The notes: generated from the sequence alone by a model not told the origin. Counted from the stretch's first letter, positions 6,405 to 11,107 are shown. The stretch is DNA of 11,579 nt from CAZWRV01 sp964636325 (GCA_964636325.1 CAZWRV010000138.1:1-11579), one strand, 5' to 3'. Translations and numbers: made by a program.

Positions 6405-7808
6405 TCAGGCGTGCGGCTTGCTCGGGTCGCCAGAATTCGATTGTTGGGCATTTCCGTTTCTGCATTCAGCTGCAGGGGCGACCGTCTCATCCGGGCGTAA
6501 CCCGTAGAGTTGAAGGGGGTTCTCCCAATACCACCTCTGTGCGATCCTGACAGCTTGGTCTTCGCTCAAACGATTTGCCTCTATTCGATGGGCTAGAGCG
6601 CTCGCGATGTTCTCGCGAGACATAGATAGATGTCCATAGATGCACTCCACCGAGGAAGTCCCGAAATCACCTCCGAACGCGAGAATCCTGTTGGTAGGCA
6701 GTAGATCAAGCGCTTCCTCGATGGCATCAGTCGCTGCGCGTTGCGAGATGATCTGAGCCCAGCACAAGTTGACCCAGACATTCGGAAAACCCTTGGCAAG
6801 CATGAGCGTCTCCCGAACCCAAGGGTAGCCAAGGTGGAATACATCGAATCGCACGTCGGGATGGCGCATGATCTCAGGAATCAGATGCAGGGGGGTTACG
6901 TTGCGGAAATCCCCCCAGTAGCCCGCATGCACGGCCACCGTGAACCCGAGTTCCCCAGCATACGCGATAATCTCGTCATGGATGTAATCGCGCAATGGAT
7001 TGGACCGGCCAAGATGGTAGGGGAAAGGTTGAGCAGGTGGCGCCAGCCGCTTGATCCGTCCGTTCTTCAGGCCAGCGAACAGTTCAAGCGCCTTAGCCCG
7101 GTCCGGTTCTCCGTAGTCCAGCGCGACGGTCTTGATCCCGACCGTCCCCGAGCGTTGGCATTCCCGCATGTACCTCCTGCAGATCTCCAGTAGATCGTCA
7201 AGCGTGTCAATGTGCGCGGCTTGGTCAAATGGAGGACGGGACAACCCTTCCCAGCAGTCGGGGTCAAGAGCCAAGTCCACCCTCACCACCGGAGCGTAAA
7301 GATCGGTCGCCACCGGATTCCCGGCGTCATTGATGCATTGCTGGATGTTACAGACATCACGGAGGATCCAGCGGACAAATCCGCGCCCTGGTCGCTGCGC
7401 CATTCTGGCCGAAAGCTCCCAATAGGTTGACGCGTCGATATCCTTCACGCCGTACAGCCGTTGGGCGGTCAGCAGAATGCAACGGGCGTAGCTAGTGTTT
7501 CGCACCAACTCCCAGAATGGCGCGAATGTTCCCCATCGCTTCTCCAGCGGTACTGCGGGGTCGAGGAGCGACCGGTATTGAGCATATGACATCCCGGCCC
7601 GCTCCAGGTCCATGCCGATATAGGGCCACTGCGAGTAAAGCCTGAACACATCGTCAGGTCGTGAGGGCGCCGCATCCTCGGCCCCAAGATGCTCATGGCA
7701 ATCAATGACGCGAATGGCCTCGAAGGCCTCCATAAGACGTTGCAGCAAGGGAGATCGGCTGCAATCCTTGCTGCCGTTCGCGGAATTATTGCCTTTGTGC
7801 ATCTTCAT
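6405..7808 (-). CDS. Amidohydrolase-family (Amidohydro_2-like) metal-dependent hydrolase
   Basis: A 467-aa TIM-barrel hydrolase. Putative metal ligands in order: HxH in VIDCHEHLG (His38, His40), a possible bridging Lys226 in GIKTVAL, His294 in VAVHAGYWG, His325 in FHLGYPW, and Asp381 in FGGDFG. This ligand set is typical of the amidohydrolase superfamily and of PF04909-type proteins. Substrates are diverse, so none is assigned. There is no signal peptide, so it is probably cytoplasmic. The ATG at 7808 is 8 bp beyond the R' box of attC-5, with only a weak CGAG before it; a second ATG at 7802 is possible. It is GC-rich, unlike the cassettes, and far longer than they are, with no attC at its 3' end. 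It is therefore either the chromosomal gene bordering the array or a cassette that lost its attC. Confidence 0.85.
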   Translation of the reverse strand: MKMHKGNNSANGSKDCSRSPLLQRLMEAFEAIRVIDCHEHLGAEDAAPSRPDDVFRLYSQWPYIGMDLERAGMSYAQYRSLLDPAVPLEKRWGTFAPFWELVRNTSYARCILLTAQRLYGVKDIDASTYWELSARMAQRPGRGFVRWILRDVCNIQQCINDAGNPVATDLYAPVVRVDLALDPDCWEGLSRPPFDQAAHIDTLDDLLEICRRYMRECQRSGTVGIKTVALDYGEPDRAKALELFAGLKNGRIKRLAPPAQPFPYHLGRSNPLRDYIHDEIIAYAGELGFTVAVHAGYWGDFRNVTPLHLIPEIMRHPDVRFDVFHLGYPWVRETLMLAKGFPNVWVNLCWAQIISQRAATDAIEEALDLLPTNRILAFGGDFGTSSVECIYGHLSMSRENIASALAHRIEANRLSEDQAVRIAQRWYWENPLQLYGLRPDETVAPAAECRNGNAQQSNSGDPSKPHA

Positions 7809-7816
7809 CTCGTTTT

Positions 7817-7871
7817 GTCCAACGACCAGGGATACCTGCGCTCTGCGTCAGGTGCGGCCATGTGGTTAGCT
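7817..7871 (-). repeat. attC-5 (integron recombination site, end of cassette 5)
   Basis: On the minus strand, R'' AGCTAAC (7871-7865) and R' GTTGGAC (7823-7817) bound a 55-bp imperfect palindrome. Inside, ACCA..GG pairs with CC.TGGT, and an inner ACCTG/CAGGT hairpin forms the variable terminal part. R'' is the exact reverse complement of the 5' core of the same cassette (GTTAGCT at attC-4). The site is about 80% similar to attC-3. The reconstructed hicA stop codon lies inside R''. Confidence 0.8.
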
Positions 7872-8038
7872 TAATTTCTTGATTATGCTTTTGGCGAGAT
7901 ATTCGTGGATTTCTCTGTGTCTTGGTATGGGTTGGGCCATCTTGGAGACAGGATTCTGATACCAATCGTGTTGCCGCCATGACGAATGAAAACACACCCC
8001 ATACTCTGTATTTTTTTGATAAGATCGGCTCTTTTCAT
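7866..8038 (-). pseudogene. hicA: HicA-type mRNA interferase, frameshifted
   Basis: The frame starts at ATG 8038, overlapping the hicB stop (ATGA), and reads MKRADLIKKIQSMGCVFIRHGG. This is a typical HicA double-stranded-RNA-binding-fold N-terminus with the catalytic-type His. At about 7968-7972 the frame shifts. In the +1 frame it continues as HDWYQNPVSKMAQPIPRH, then REIHEYLAKSIIKKLS and TAA at 7866-7868. Adding one base (AAC CAC in place of AACAC) restores a perfect 57-aa HicA with the PIPRHxEI motif. The 173-nt length is one short of 58 codons. It is either a real single-base deletion that disarms the toxin or a sequencing error. The stop lies in the attC R'' box. Confidence 0.85.
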
Positions 8039-8226
8039 GCTATCTGAAGTTCTCCGACGTGACGGACGCATGGGATAGAACCGTCAGTAAGATCTGTATA
8101 TATGTCTTTCAAATTATCTTGAAGTTCTTCCAACGTCTCGCCTTGAGTCATATAGTCAGGAAATTCTTCCCAGTAGCCAATCCATACATCGTCTCGCTGA
8201 AAATATACATATTTTTTCGTTTCCAT
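8035..8226 (-). CDS. hicB: HicB-type antitoxin (short form)
   Basis: 63 aa, METKKYVYFQRDDVWIGYWEEF then PDYMTQGETLEELQDNLKDI. This is the partial RNase H-like HicB fold with the G-E-T-LEEL-NL pattern. It lacks a C-terminal DNA-binding domain, as in other short HicB proteins. A strong AAAGGAGG lies five bases before the ATG. It is encoded first and overlaps hicA by four bases, so translation is coupled. HicB proteins block HicA by direct binding. Here the partner is frameshifted, so the module may have lost its killing activity while keeping its antitoxin. Confidence 0.85.
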   Translation of the reverse strand: METKKYVYFQRDDVWIGYWEEFPDYMTQGETLEELQDNLKDIYTDLTDGSIPCVRHVGELQIA

Positions 8227-8250
8227 ATCGTCCTCCTTTTGTCCTGTAAC

Positions 8251-8278
8251 ATTATATCATTTTATTTATTATTTCCAA
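8251..8278 (-). promoter_or_regulatory. hicBA cassette promoter
   Basis: Minus strand: TTGGAA (8278-8273), 16-bp spacer, TATAAT (8256-8251). The -35 box abuts the R' box of attC-4, so cassette 5 brings its own promoter right at its 5' end. Confidence 0.65.
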
Positions 8279-8332
8279 GCTAACGATCAGCCTCTGCTGT
8301 GGTCTCCATCCGTAGTAGCCGTGTGGTTATGT
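8278..8332 (-). repeat. attC-4 (end of cassette 4)
   Basis: Minus strand: R'' ACATAAC (8332-8326) and R' GTTAGCT (8284-8278), 55 bp. The outer part (AACCACACGGC... and ...CTGATCGTT) matches attC-3 and attC-5. The central stem is poorly paired. R'' does not match the 5' core of its cassette (GTTATCC), unlike the other four. The site is therefore either degenerate or the cassette is a fusion or otherwise diverged. Confidence 0.7.
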
Positions 8333-8386
8333 AATTATTTTTATTTTGAAATATTCTTATTATTTTCAATATCTTTTGAAATTCTA

Positions 8387-8698
8387 TCAGCTTTTTATTC
8401 TATCTTCAAATTCAGGATAGAGAATTCGTTTACCATGAACGACGGCAAGGACATATATGGTATCTTCAGCGATCTCATATATGATTCTGTAGCTGAAGAC
8501 AAAATGTTCCCTGACATTTTCATTCATTTCTTCGGGAACAATACGTCCTGAAAACGGAAGCGTCTTTATCAGTTTTGCTTTGGCAAGAATTTTCGTTACG
8601 ACCGAAGACGCATAGGCGTGAGAGTCTCTGTCAATATATTCAGCAATCTCAAGGATGTCATTTAGGGCTTCAATCGACCAGGTTACTTTATAATCCAT
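8387..8698 (-). CDS. ParE/RelE-family toxin
   Basis: 103 aa. It starts YKVTWSIEALNDILEIAEYIDRDSHAYA, contains LIKTLPFSGRIVPE, and ends REHFVFSYRIIYEIAEDTIYVLAVVHGKR. The P-x-x-GR-x-VPE loop followed by R(I/L)IYE and V-x-V-V-HGKR is the usual ParE/RelE pattern. These toxins inhibit gyrase (ParE) or cleave ribosome-bound mRNA (RelE); the sequence alone does not decide which. It overlaps its antitoxin by 16 bp in cassette 4. The 54 bp between its stop and attC-4 are very AT-rich. Confidence 0.85.
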   Translation of the reverse strand: MDYKVTWSIEALNDILEIAEYIDRDSHAYASSVVTKILAKAKLIKTLPFSGRIVPEEMNENVREHFVFSYRIIYEIAEDTIYVLAVVHGKRILYPEFEDRIKS

Positions 8699-8874
8699 TT
8701 TTCAAGCCTTTTTTCAACTTCATCCTGTGTCAAGACCTTCCCTTCTTTAATCTGTTCCCGTGATTTCATAAGCTTTTCAGCAATGAAAAGATGATACTGT
8801 ATGTCTTCAAATGAGGTATCATCCGGTAGGTTCTTTATAATATTTTCGGCTTCAACTTTTGCAGTCGCAATCAT
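8683..8874 (-). CDS. Antitoxin partner of the ParE/RelE toxin
   Basis: 63 aa from ATG 8874, with AAAGGAG six bases upstream. A longer frame to 8901 would start inside the -10 box and is rejected. The sequence includes ENIIKNLPDDTSFEDIQYHLFI, then a charged C-terminus ending RLEKWIIK. The acidic, helical make-up and the (L/I)P-D-TSxEDIxYxLYV-like motif are typical of small antitoxins found before ParE genes. The C-terminal helix probably wraps the toxin. It is the first gene of cassette 4 and the two genes overlap by 16 bp. Confidence 0.78.
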   Translation of the reverse strand: MIATAKVEAENIIKNLPDDTSFEDIQYHLFIAEKLMKSREQIKEGKVLTQDEVEKRLEKWIIK

Positions 8875-8899
8875 AGTGTGCTCCTTTTCTAAATCGCTC

Positions 8900-8927
8900 A
8901 ATATATATTCATTTTATGGGTTTTCAA
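8900..8927 (-). promoter_or_regulatory. Cassette 4 toxin-antitoxin promoter
   Basis: Minus strand: TTGAAA (8927-8922), 16-bp spacer, TATATT (8905-8900), ending 26 bp before the antitoxin ATG. It has the same architecture as the cassette 2 promoter. Confidence 0.6.
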
Positions 8928-8932
8928 TTCTT

Positions 8933-8990
8933 GGATAACCGACCAGGCGCCTACATGCGCTCTGCGTCAGGTGCGGCCGTGTGGTTAGCC
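8933..8990 (-). repeat. attC-3 (end of cassette 3)
   Basis: Minus strand: R'' GGCTAAC (8990-8984) and R' GTTATCC (8939-8933), 58 bp. R'' is the exact complement of the cassette 3 core at attC-2 (GTTAGCC). The centre shares GGCCGCACCTGACGCAGAGC with attC-5, so the two sites are homologous. The toxin stop codon lies just outside the R'' box. Confidence 0.8.
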
Positions 8991-8991
8991 T

Positions 8992-9300
8992 TTATTTTCT
9001 TGAATCAAGCTGATCTTTAAGCCAAGTAGGAACGCGCCTCATATCGAGTATTGCTACCACAATAGCAACGGTATCTGTCGTCTCATAATATATGGCGAAA
9101 GGGAATCGTTTTGAAAGCATTCTGAAATATCCATATTGAGTTGTGTGTATTCCAGCAAAATAAGTCAGACATTCCAGGTCGGAAATAAGGCAGTCTATGA
9201 AATAGTCCCCGACTCCAGTTTCTCTTGAATCGTAAAAAGCTTTTCCTGAATCAAGATCGGCTATAGCATCATCGGAAATTATCACTTTCCTATTTTTCAT
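8992..9300 (-). CDS. RelE/ParE-family toxin (plasmid-stabilisation type)
   Basis: 102 aa. It contains KVIISDDAIADLDSGKAFYDSR near the N-terminus and YGYFRMLSKRFPFAIYYETTD towards the C-terminus, then IVVAILDMRRVPTWLKDQL. The pattern of (V/I)-x-(F/I)S-x-x-A-x-x-DL, then F-(R/K)-x-x-x-KRFPFAIYY, then V-A-I-L-D-x-RR-P is typical of the RelE/ParE toxins that sit next to CHP02574 antitoxins. Its ATG overlaps the antitoxin stop (ATGA, 9297-9300). It ends one base before attC-3. It is probably a ribosome-dependent or other RNase; the target is not determined. Confidence 0.85.
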   Translation of the reverse strand: MKNRKVIISDDAIADLDSGKAFYDSRETGVGDYFIDCLISDLECLTYFAGIHTTQYGYFRMLSKRFPFAIYYETTDTVAIVVAILDMRRVPTWLKDQLDSRK

Positions 9301-9503
9301 TTGCGGAAATAACTCTTAAGTTGGTTCAAGGAGATGAATTTTGCTTCTCCTGAATCTATTCTCTTTTTGCGTATTCTTAGTATTTCTTCGTGCCATGCGG
9401 GAGATTTTATCTCTTTTTCCTCATGAGATAATGCATCCCATAATAATTCCATCGCTTGTATCCGTTCAATCGTTGACATGTTTTTAATCTCCGCGATGCT
9501 CAT
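9297..9503 (-). CDS. Addiction-module antitoxin, CHP02574/TIGR02574-like
   Basis: 68 aa starting MSIAEIKNMSTIERIQAMELLW and continuing DALSHEEKEIKSPAWHEEIL. The family shows exactly this form: I-x-x-(L/M)-x-x-x-ER-(I/L)-x-x-x-(E/D)-x-LW-(D/E)-S/A-L, then SP-x-WH-x-x-(I/V)L, then R-x-x-x-x-x-(S/A)G. It pairs with the RelE/ParE toxin that follows it with a 4-bp overlap. AAGGG lies eight bases before the ATG. It is the first gene of cassette 3, 40 bp after attC-2. Confidence 0.85.
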   Translation of the reverse strand: MSIAEIKNMSTIERIQAMELLWDALSHEEKEIKSPAWHEEILRIRKKRIDSGEAKFISLNQLKSYFRK

Positions 9504-9543
9504 AAAGTAATCCCTTCATGTTTTTCTTATTTTAGTTATTGCT

Positions 9544-9595
9544 GGCTAACCGAACAGGCTCTGCGGTGCTTATCCGCAGAAGCCACTGGTTATCT
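9544..9595 (-). repeat. attC-2 (end of cassette 2)
   Basis: Minus strand: R'' AGATAAC (9595-9589) and R' GTTAGCC (9550-9544), 52 bp. The arms GGCTTCTGCGG and CCGCAGAGCC pair perfectly except for one extra T in the R''-side (L'') arm. This is the extrahelical base typical of attC hairpins. The loop is ATAAGCA. R'' exactly complements the cassette 2 core (GTTATCT). The toxin's TAA lies inside R''. Confidence 0.88.
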
Positions 9596-9856
9596 CAGAT
9601 TTATCAGTCTTTCGTATTCAGAATGATTCCCTATCCAGAACCATAAAATTCCATCTTTATCAGGGGTATCTATCCCTAGCGCCCTATAATTAAGTCCAGC
9701 CCTTACAGACCAAAATTTCCCAACTCGTTTCAGGTGAAGGGATGGATGGCGATGGTCTTTTTTCAGTAATTCATATTTCTGATCGGCGAGTGATTGTATT
9801 TCCGGGGAAAGTTTATTGTAGCAAATCCAAAAGTCAGGAGATGCAAAGTGGTTCAT
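9590..9856 (-). CDS. RelE-like toxin of a type II toxin-antitoxin pair
   Basis: 88 aa: FASPDFWICYNKLSPEIQSLAD, then LLKKDHRHPSLHLKRVG, then KFWSVRAGLNYRALGI, then LWFWIGNHSEYERLI. The pattern FW-x-x-Y-x-x-LP-x-x-I-Q, followed by HPSL-x-x-K-(K/R)-x-G-x-x-WSVR-x-(G/N)-x-x-YRA, and then (I/W)G-x-HSEY-(E/D), is a well-known RelE-superfamily toxin group. It probably acts as an mRNA interferase. It overlaps the antitoxin by four bases (ATGA, 9853-9856). Its stop codon is formed by the attC-2 R'' box. Confidence 0.87.
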   Translation of the reverse strand: MNHFASPDFWICYNKLSPEIQSLADQKYELLKKDHRHPSLHLKRVGKFWSVRAGLNYRALGIDTPDKDGILWFWIGNHSEYERLINLR

Positions 9857-10053
9857 AGTCTCTTGTATTTCCCTTTCTTAAAGTCAGCCAGAGCCTTTTC
9901 ACCCAATGCATCAAGCTTTCCAGCATATACATGAGATTCCAATTCCTTATCCCATTTCTCCTCCTCGAAATGTTCAAACCATTCCAAGAAAGTTTTATAT
10001 TCCTGGTCGGGAAGCTTCTCGACCGCATCTTTTATTTCGGCAACTGTAATCAT
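9853..10053 (-). CDS. Antitoxin partner of the RelE-like toxin
   Basis: 66 aa: MITVAEIKDAVEKLPDQEYK, then FLEWFEHFEEEKWDKELESHV and AGKLDALGEKALADFKKGKYK. The motifs WF-x-x-F-x-x-x-x-WD-x-(E/Q)-(L/I)-E-x-D/H-x-x-AGKLDAL-x-(E/D)-x-AL-x-(D/E)(F/Y)-(R/K)-x-G are shared by small antitoxins found before this kind of RelE toxin. The pairing and the motif agree. GAGGTG lies four to five bases before the ATG. It is the first gene of cassette 2 and has its own promoter at 10078-10105. Confidence 0.83.
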   Translation of the reverse strand: MITVAEIKDAVEKLPDQEYKTFLEWFEHFEEEKWDKELESHVYAGKLDALGEKALADFKKGKYKRL

Positions 10054-10077
10054 TTTTCACCTCGCCTTTATAAGCCA

Positions 10078-10105
10078 AATATATATTGATTCATATGGAT
10101 TTCAA
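10078..10105 (-). promoter_or_regulatory. Cassette 2 toxin-antitoxin promoter
   Basis: Minus strand: TTGAAA (10105-10100), 16-bp spacer, TATATT (10083-10078), ending 24 bp before the antitoxin ATG. It lies wholly inside the cassette, between attC-1 and the gene. Confidence 0.6.
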
Positions 10106-10120
10106 GGATCACATTTTTAG

Positions 10121-10180
10121 AGATAACGCTACAAATCAGCGGCGTGCGGTGGCACGACCGCTGAATTTGTCTCGTTATGC
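10121..10180 (-). repeat. attC-1 (end of cassette 1)
   Basis: The clearest attC of the array, 60 bp. Minus strand: R'' GCATAAC (10180-10174), arm ACAAATTCAGCGG, inner hairpin CGTGC/GCACG with a CACC loop, arm CCGCTGATTTGT, R' GTTATCT (10127-10121). The R''-side (L'') arm has one extra T, an extrahelical base as known for attC sites. R'' exactly complements the cassette 1 core GTTATGC at 10756-10762. It starts two bases after the DUF4177-like stop codon. Confidence 0.92.
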
Positions 10181-10182
10181 AT

Positions 10183-10371
10183 TTATTCCTTGATATAGAT
10201 AGCAAAATAAGTAATTGTTGGACTCCCTATTCCTAAGCATCCGGGCTGTTGGGCTTGAAATACTGAATGCAATATCCATCCAGCAGATGCATTTTTGGTG
10301 AAATGTTCCCCTAAAAGGGCGAGATCCTTGTTGGAAAATTGAGCCCCAATTGGTTCGATCCTGTATTGCAT
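10183..10371 (-). CDS. Small DUF4177-like protein, second gene of cassette 1
   Basis: 62 aa: MQYRIEPIGAQFSNKDLALL, then GEHFTKNASAGWILHSVFQAQ, ending TYFAIYIKE. The layout is a short Y-x-(I/V) strand, a helix with N-x-x-(A/S)-x-x-GW-x-L, and then an aromatic-rich final strand, as in DUF4177 proteins, whose function is unknown. AAGGAAG lies eight bases before the ATG. It starts 22 bp after the YidD-like stop with no attC between them, so both genes travel on one cassette. The assignment is by pattern only. A DUF4177-like pseudogene lies at 5555-5755. Confidence 0.65.
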   Translation of the reverse strand: MQYRIEPIGAQFSNKDLALLGEHFTKNASAGWILHSVFQAQQPGCLGIGSPTITYFAIYIKE

Positions 10372-10393
10372 TTTTATTCTTCCTTAATTTATG

Positions 10394-10759
10394 TTAGGGT
10401 AAATCTATACCACCTGCACCTGATCTACAACGAAGAAGTCTCTTAATGGTCAAAAGAAACCCATAGATAAAACCTCGTTTACGAAAAGCTAATTCGGCAT
10501 AACATGAACAACTCGGCTCGAAAACGCACCGATTCCCCAGTTTCGGTGATATGAATTTCCTATACCATCTTAAAAAGTTGATTACAAGACGTAGCCAAAT
10601 AGGCTTGACTGGAATAGACAAACCTTGAATTTCATCATCGGTATGTGTGCTTCCTCTAAGAAATCTTTCAATTATTGGCAACTGGGCTGAGGGGACATTA
10701 CATTCATAAGTATCTCTCCCCACAATGATTGTTCGTATTTCTTTTGATTCTTCTTGCAT
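10394..10759 (-). CDS. yidD: YidD-like protein with N-terminal extension, first gene of cassette 1
   Basis: 121 aa. Residues from about 60 onward (NFLRWYRKFISPKLGNRCVF, EPSCSCYAELAFRKRG, LLTIKRLLRC, GGIDLP) match YidD, the membrane-protein insertion efficiency factor. They show F(I/L)SP-x-LG-x-(R/N)C-x-F-x-PSCS-x-YA and the (I/L)KRLLRC motif. YidD works at the inner membrane with YidC/Sec. Family members are usually about 70-90 aa. The first 55 or so residues here are an unrecognised addition. The ATG is part of the attI/cassette crossover sequence GTTATGC, and no Shine-Dalgarno is visible. As a core housekeeping-type protein it is unexpected cargo. It might serve the membrane insertion of another cassette product or have been recruited for another role. 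Confidence 0.85.
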   Translation of the reverse strand: MQEESKEIRTIIVGRDTYECNVPSAQLPIIERFLRGSTHTDDEIQGLSIPVKPIWLRLVINFLRWYRKFISPKLGNRCVFEPSCSCYAELAFRKRGFIYGFLLTIKRLLRCRSGAGGIDLP

Positions 10760-10796
10760 AACGTGATTAGATGGAAATCCTGATTAGCAGGAATTT
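10756..10796 (-). promoter_or_regulatory. attI / first-cassette junction
   Basis: GTTATGC (minus strand, 10762-10756) is the core where cassette 1 joins. Its complement GCATAAC is the R'' box of attC-1. Upstream on the attI side lie CCATCTA and an imperfect dyad, AAATCCTG (10775-10782)/CAGGAATTT (10788-10796), with one extra T. TAGATGGAAATCCTG (10768-10782, plus strand) is repeated as TAGATGGAATTCCTG in both 55-bp repeats near intI. The junction itself is well supported; the extent of attI is inferred. Confidence 0.7.
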
Positions 10797-10820
10797 AAGC
10801 GGGGAGGGCGGCATTTTCAA
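10793..10820 (-). promoter_or_regulatory. Candidate cassette promoter (Pc-like)
   Basis: Minus strand: TTGAAA (10820-10815), 16-bp spacer, TTAAAT (10798-10793), about 30 bp before the attI junction. It would read into cassette 1, whose genes show no promoter of their own. The -35 box overlaps a hairpin, GGCATTTTCA (10810-10819)/TGAAATGCC (10824-10832). The -10 matches only four of six consensus bases. Confidence 0.4.
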
Positions 10821-10869
10821 GTCTGAAATGCCGGGATAATGGCTTAAAGTCCCTGGATTAGGGCTTCGG

Positions 10870-10924
10870 ATGGCGGCTTTAGGGGGTCAATAGCATTCAT
10901 AGATGGAATTCCTGCTATTGGTTG
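10870..10924. repeat. 55-bp direct repeat in the intI-attI spacer, copy 1
   Basis: It begins ATGGCGGCTTTAG and ends CCTGCTATTGGTTG, with about five mismatches to copy 2 at 11053-11107. It contains AATAGCA (10889-10895) and its inverse TGCTATT (10913-10919) flanking TAGATGGAATTCC. A further AATAGCA follows at 10930-10936. The 386-bp gene-free stretch 10763-11148 holds this repeat, copy 2, dyads and promoter candidates. It is possibly a set of integrase or regulator binding sites. Confidence 0.8.
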
Positions 10925-11015
10925 GGGGCAATAGCAAAACGGCGGCTGGCGTGTCTTTGGATTCGGACTGGCGGAAAAAAACGTCAAAAAAATCGACAAA
11001 ACTAGCTGGGCGGGC

Positions 11016-11044
11016 TTGCAAATCAGTAAAAACTAATAAATATT
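11016..11044 (+). promoter_or_regulatory. Candidate intI promoter
   Basis: TTGCAA (11016-11021), a 17-bp spacer and AATATT (11039-11044) give a weak sigma-70 promoter (four of six in each box), 104 bp before the intI ATG. The -10 lies inside the dyad 11032-11047, which suggests repression if a regulator binds there. Speculative. Confidence 0.3.
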
Positions 11045-11047
11045 AGT
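11032..11047. promoter_or_regulatory. Dyad operator candidate upstream of intI
   Basis: ACTAATA-AA-TATTAGT is a perfect 7-bp inverted repeat with a 2-nt centre. It covers the putative intI -10 and, on the minus strand, touches a TTGACT (11050-11045) that could be a -35 box towards the cassettes. In other integrons intI is controlled by the SOS repressor LexA. The sequence does not match the LexA boxes I know, so the binding protein is unknown. Confidence 0.4.
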
Positions 11048-11052
11048 CAATA

Positions 11053-11107
11053 ATGGCGGCTTTAGCGGGGTAATAGCATGCATAGATGGAATTCCTGCTA
11101 TTTGTTG
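11053..11107. repeat. 55-bp direct repeat in the intI-attI spacer, copy 2
   Basis: Direct repeat of 10870-10924, 183 bp apart, ending about 40 bp before the intI start codon. It has the same AATAGCA/TGCTATT inverted pair around TAGATGGAATTCC. It places the same box cluster beside both the intI start and the middle of the spacer. Confidence 0.8.

Noticed and set aside
6383..6410. GCCTGAC...GTTCTGC after the amidohydrolase stop as a decayed attC
   Set aside because: The spacing is only about 20 bp, there are no pairing arms, and the boxes do not complement the expected core GTTGGAC.
7786..7995. 69-codon frame across the hicA end and attC-5
   Set aside because: It is in the wrong frame for both HicA and the amidohydrolase and only contains out-of-frame pieces of them.
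8683..8901. Longer start (8901) for the cassette 4 antitoxin
   Set aside because: It would begin inside the -10 box of the cassette promoter. The ATG at 8874 has AAAGGAG at proper spacing.
7817..10180. Regularly spaced repeated sites as a CRISPR array
   Set aside because: The spacing is 460-660 bp with genes between sites, and the sites are imperfect palindromes of variable sequence, not identical short repeats.
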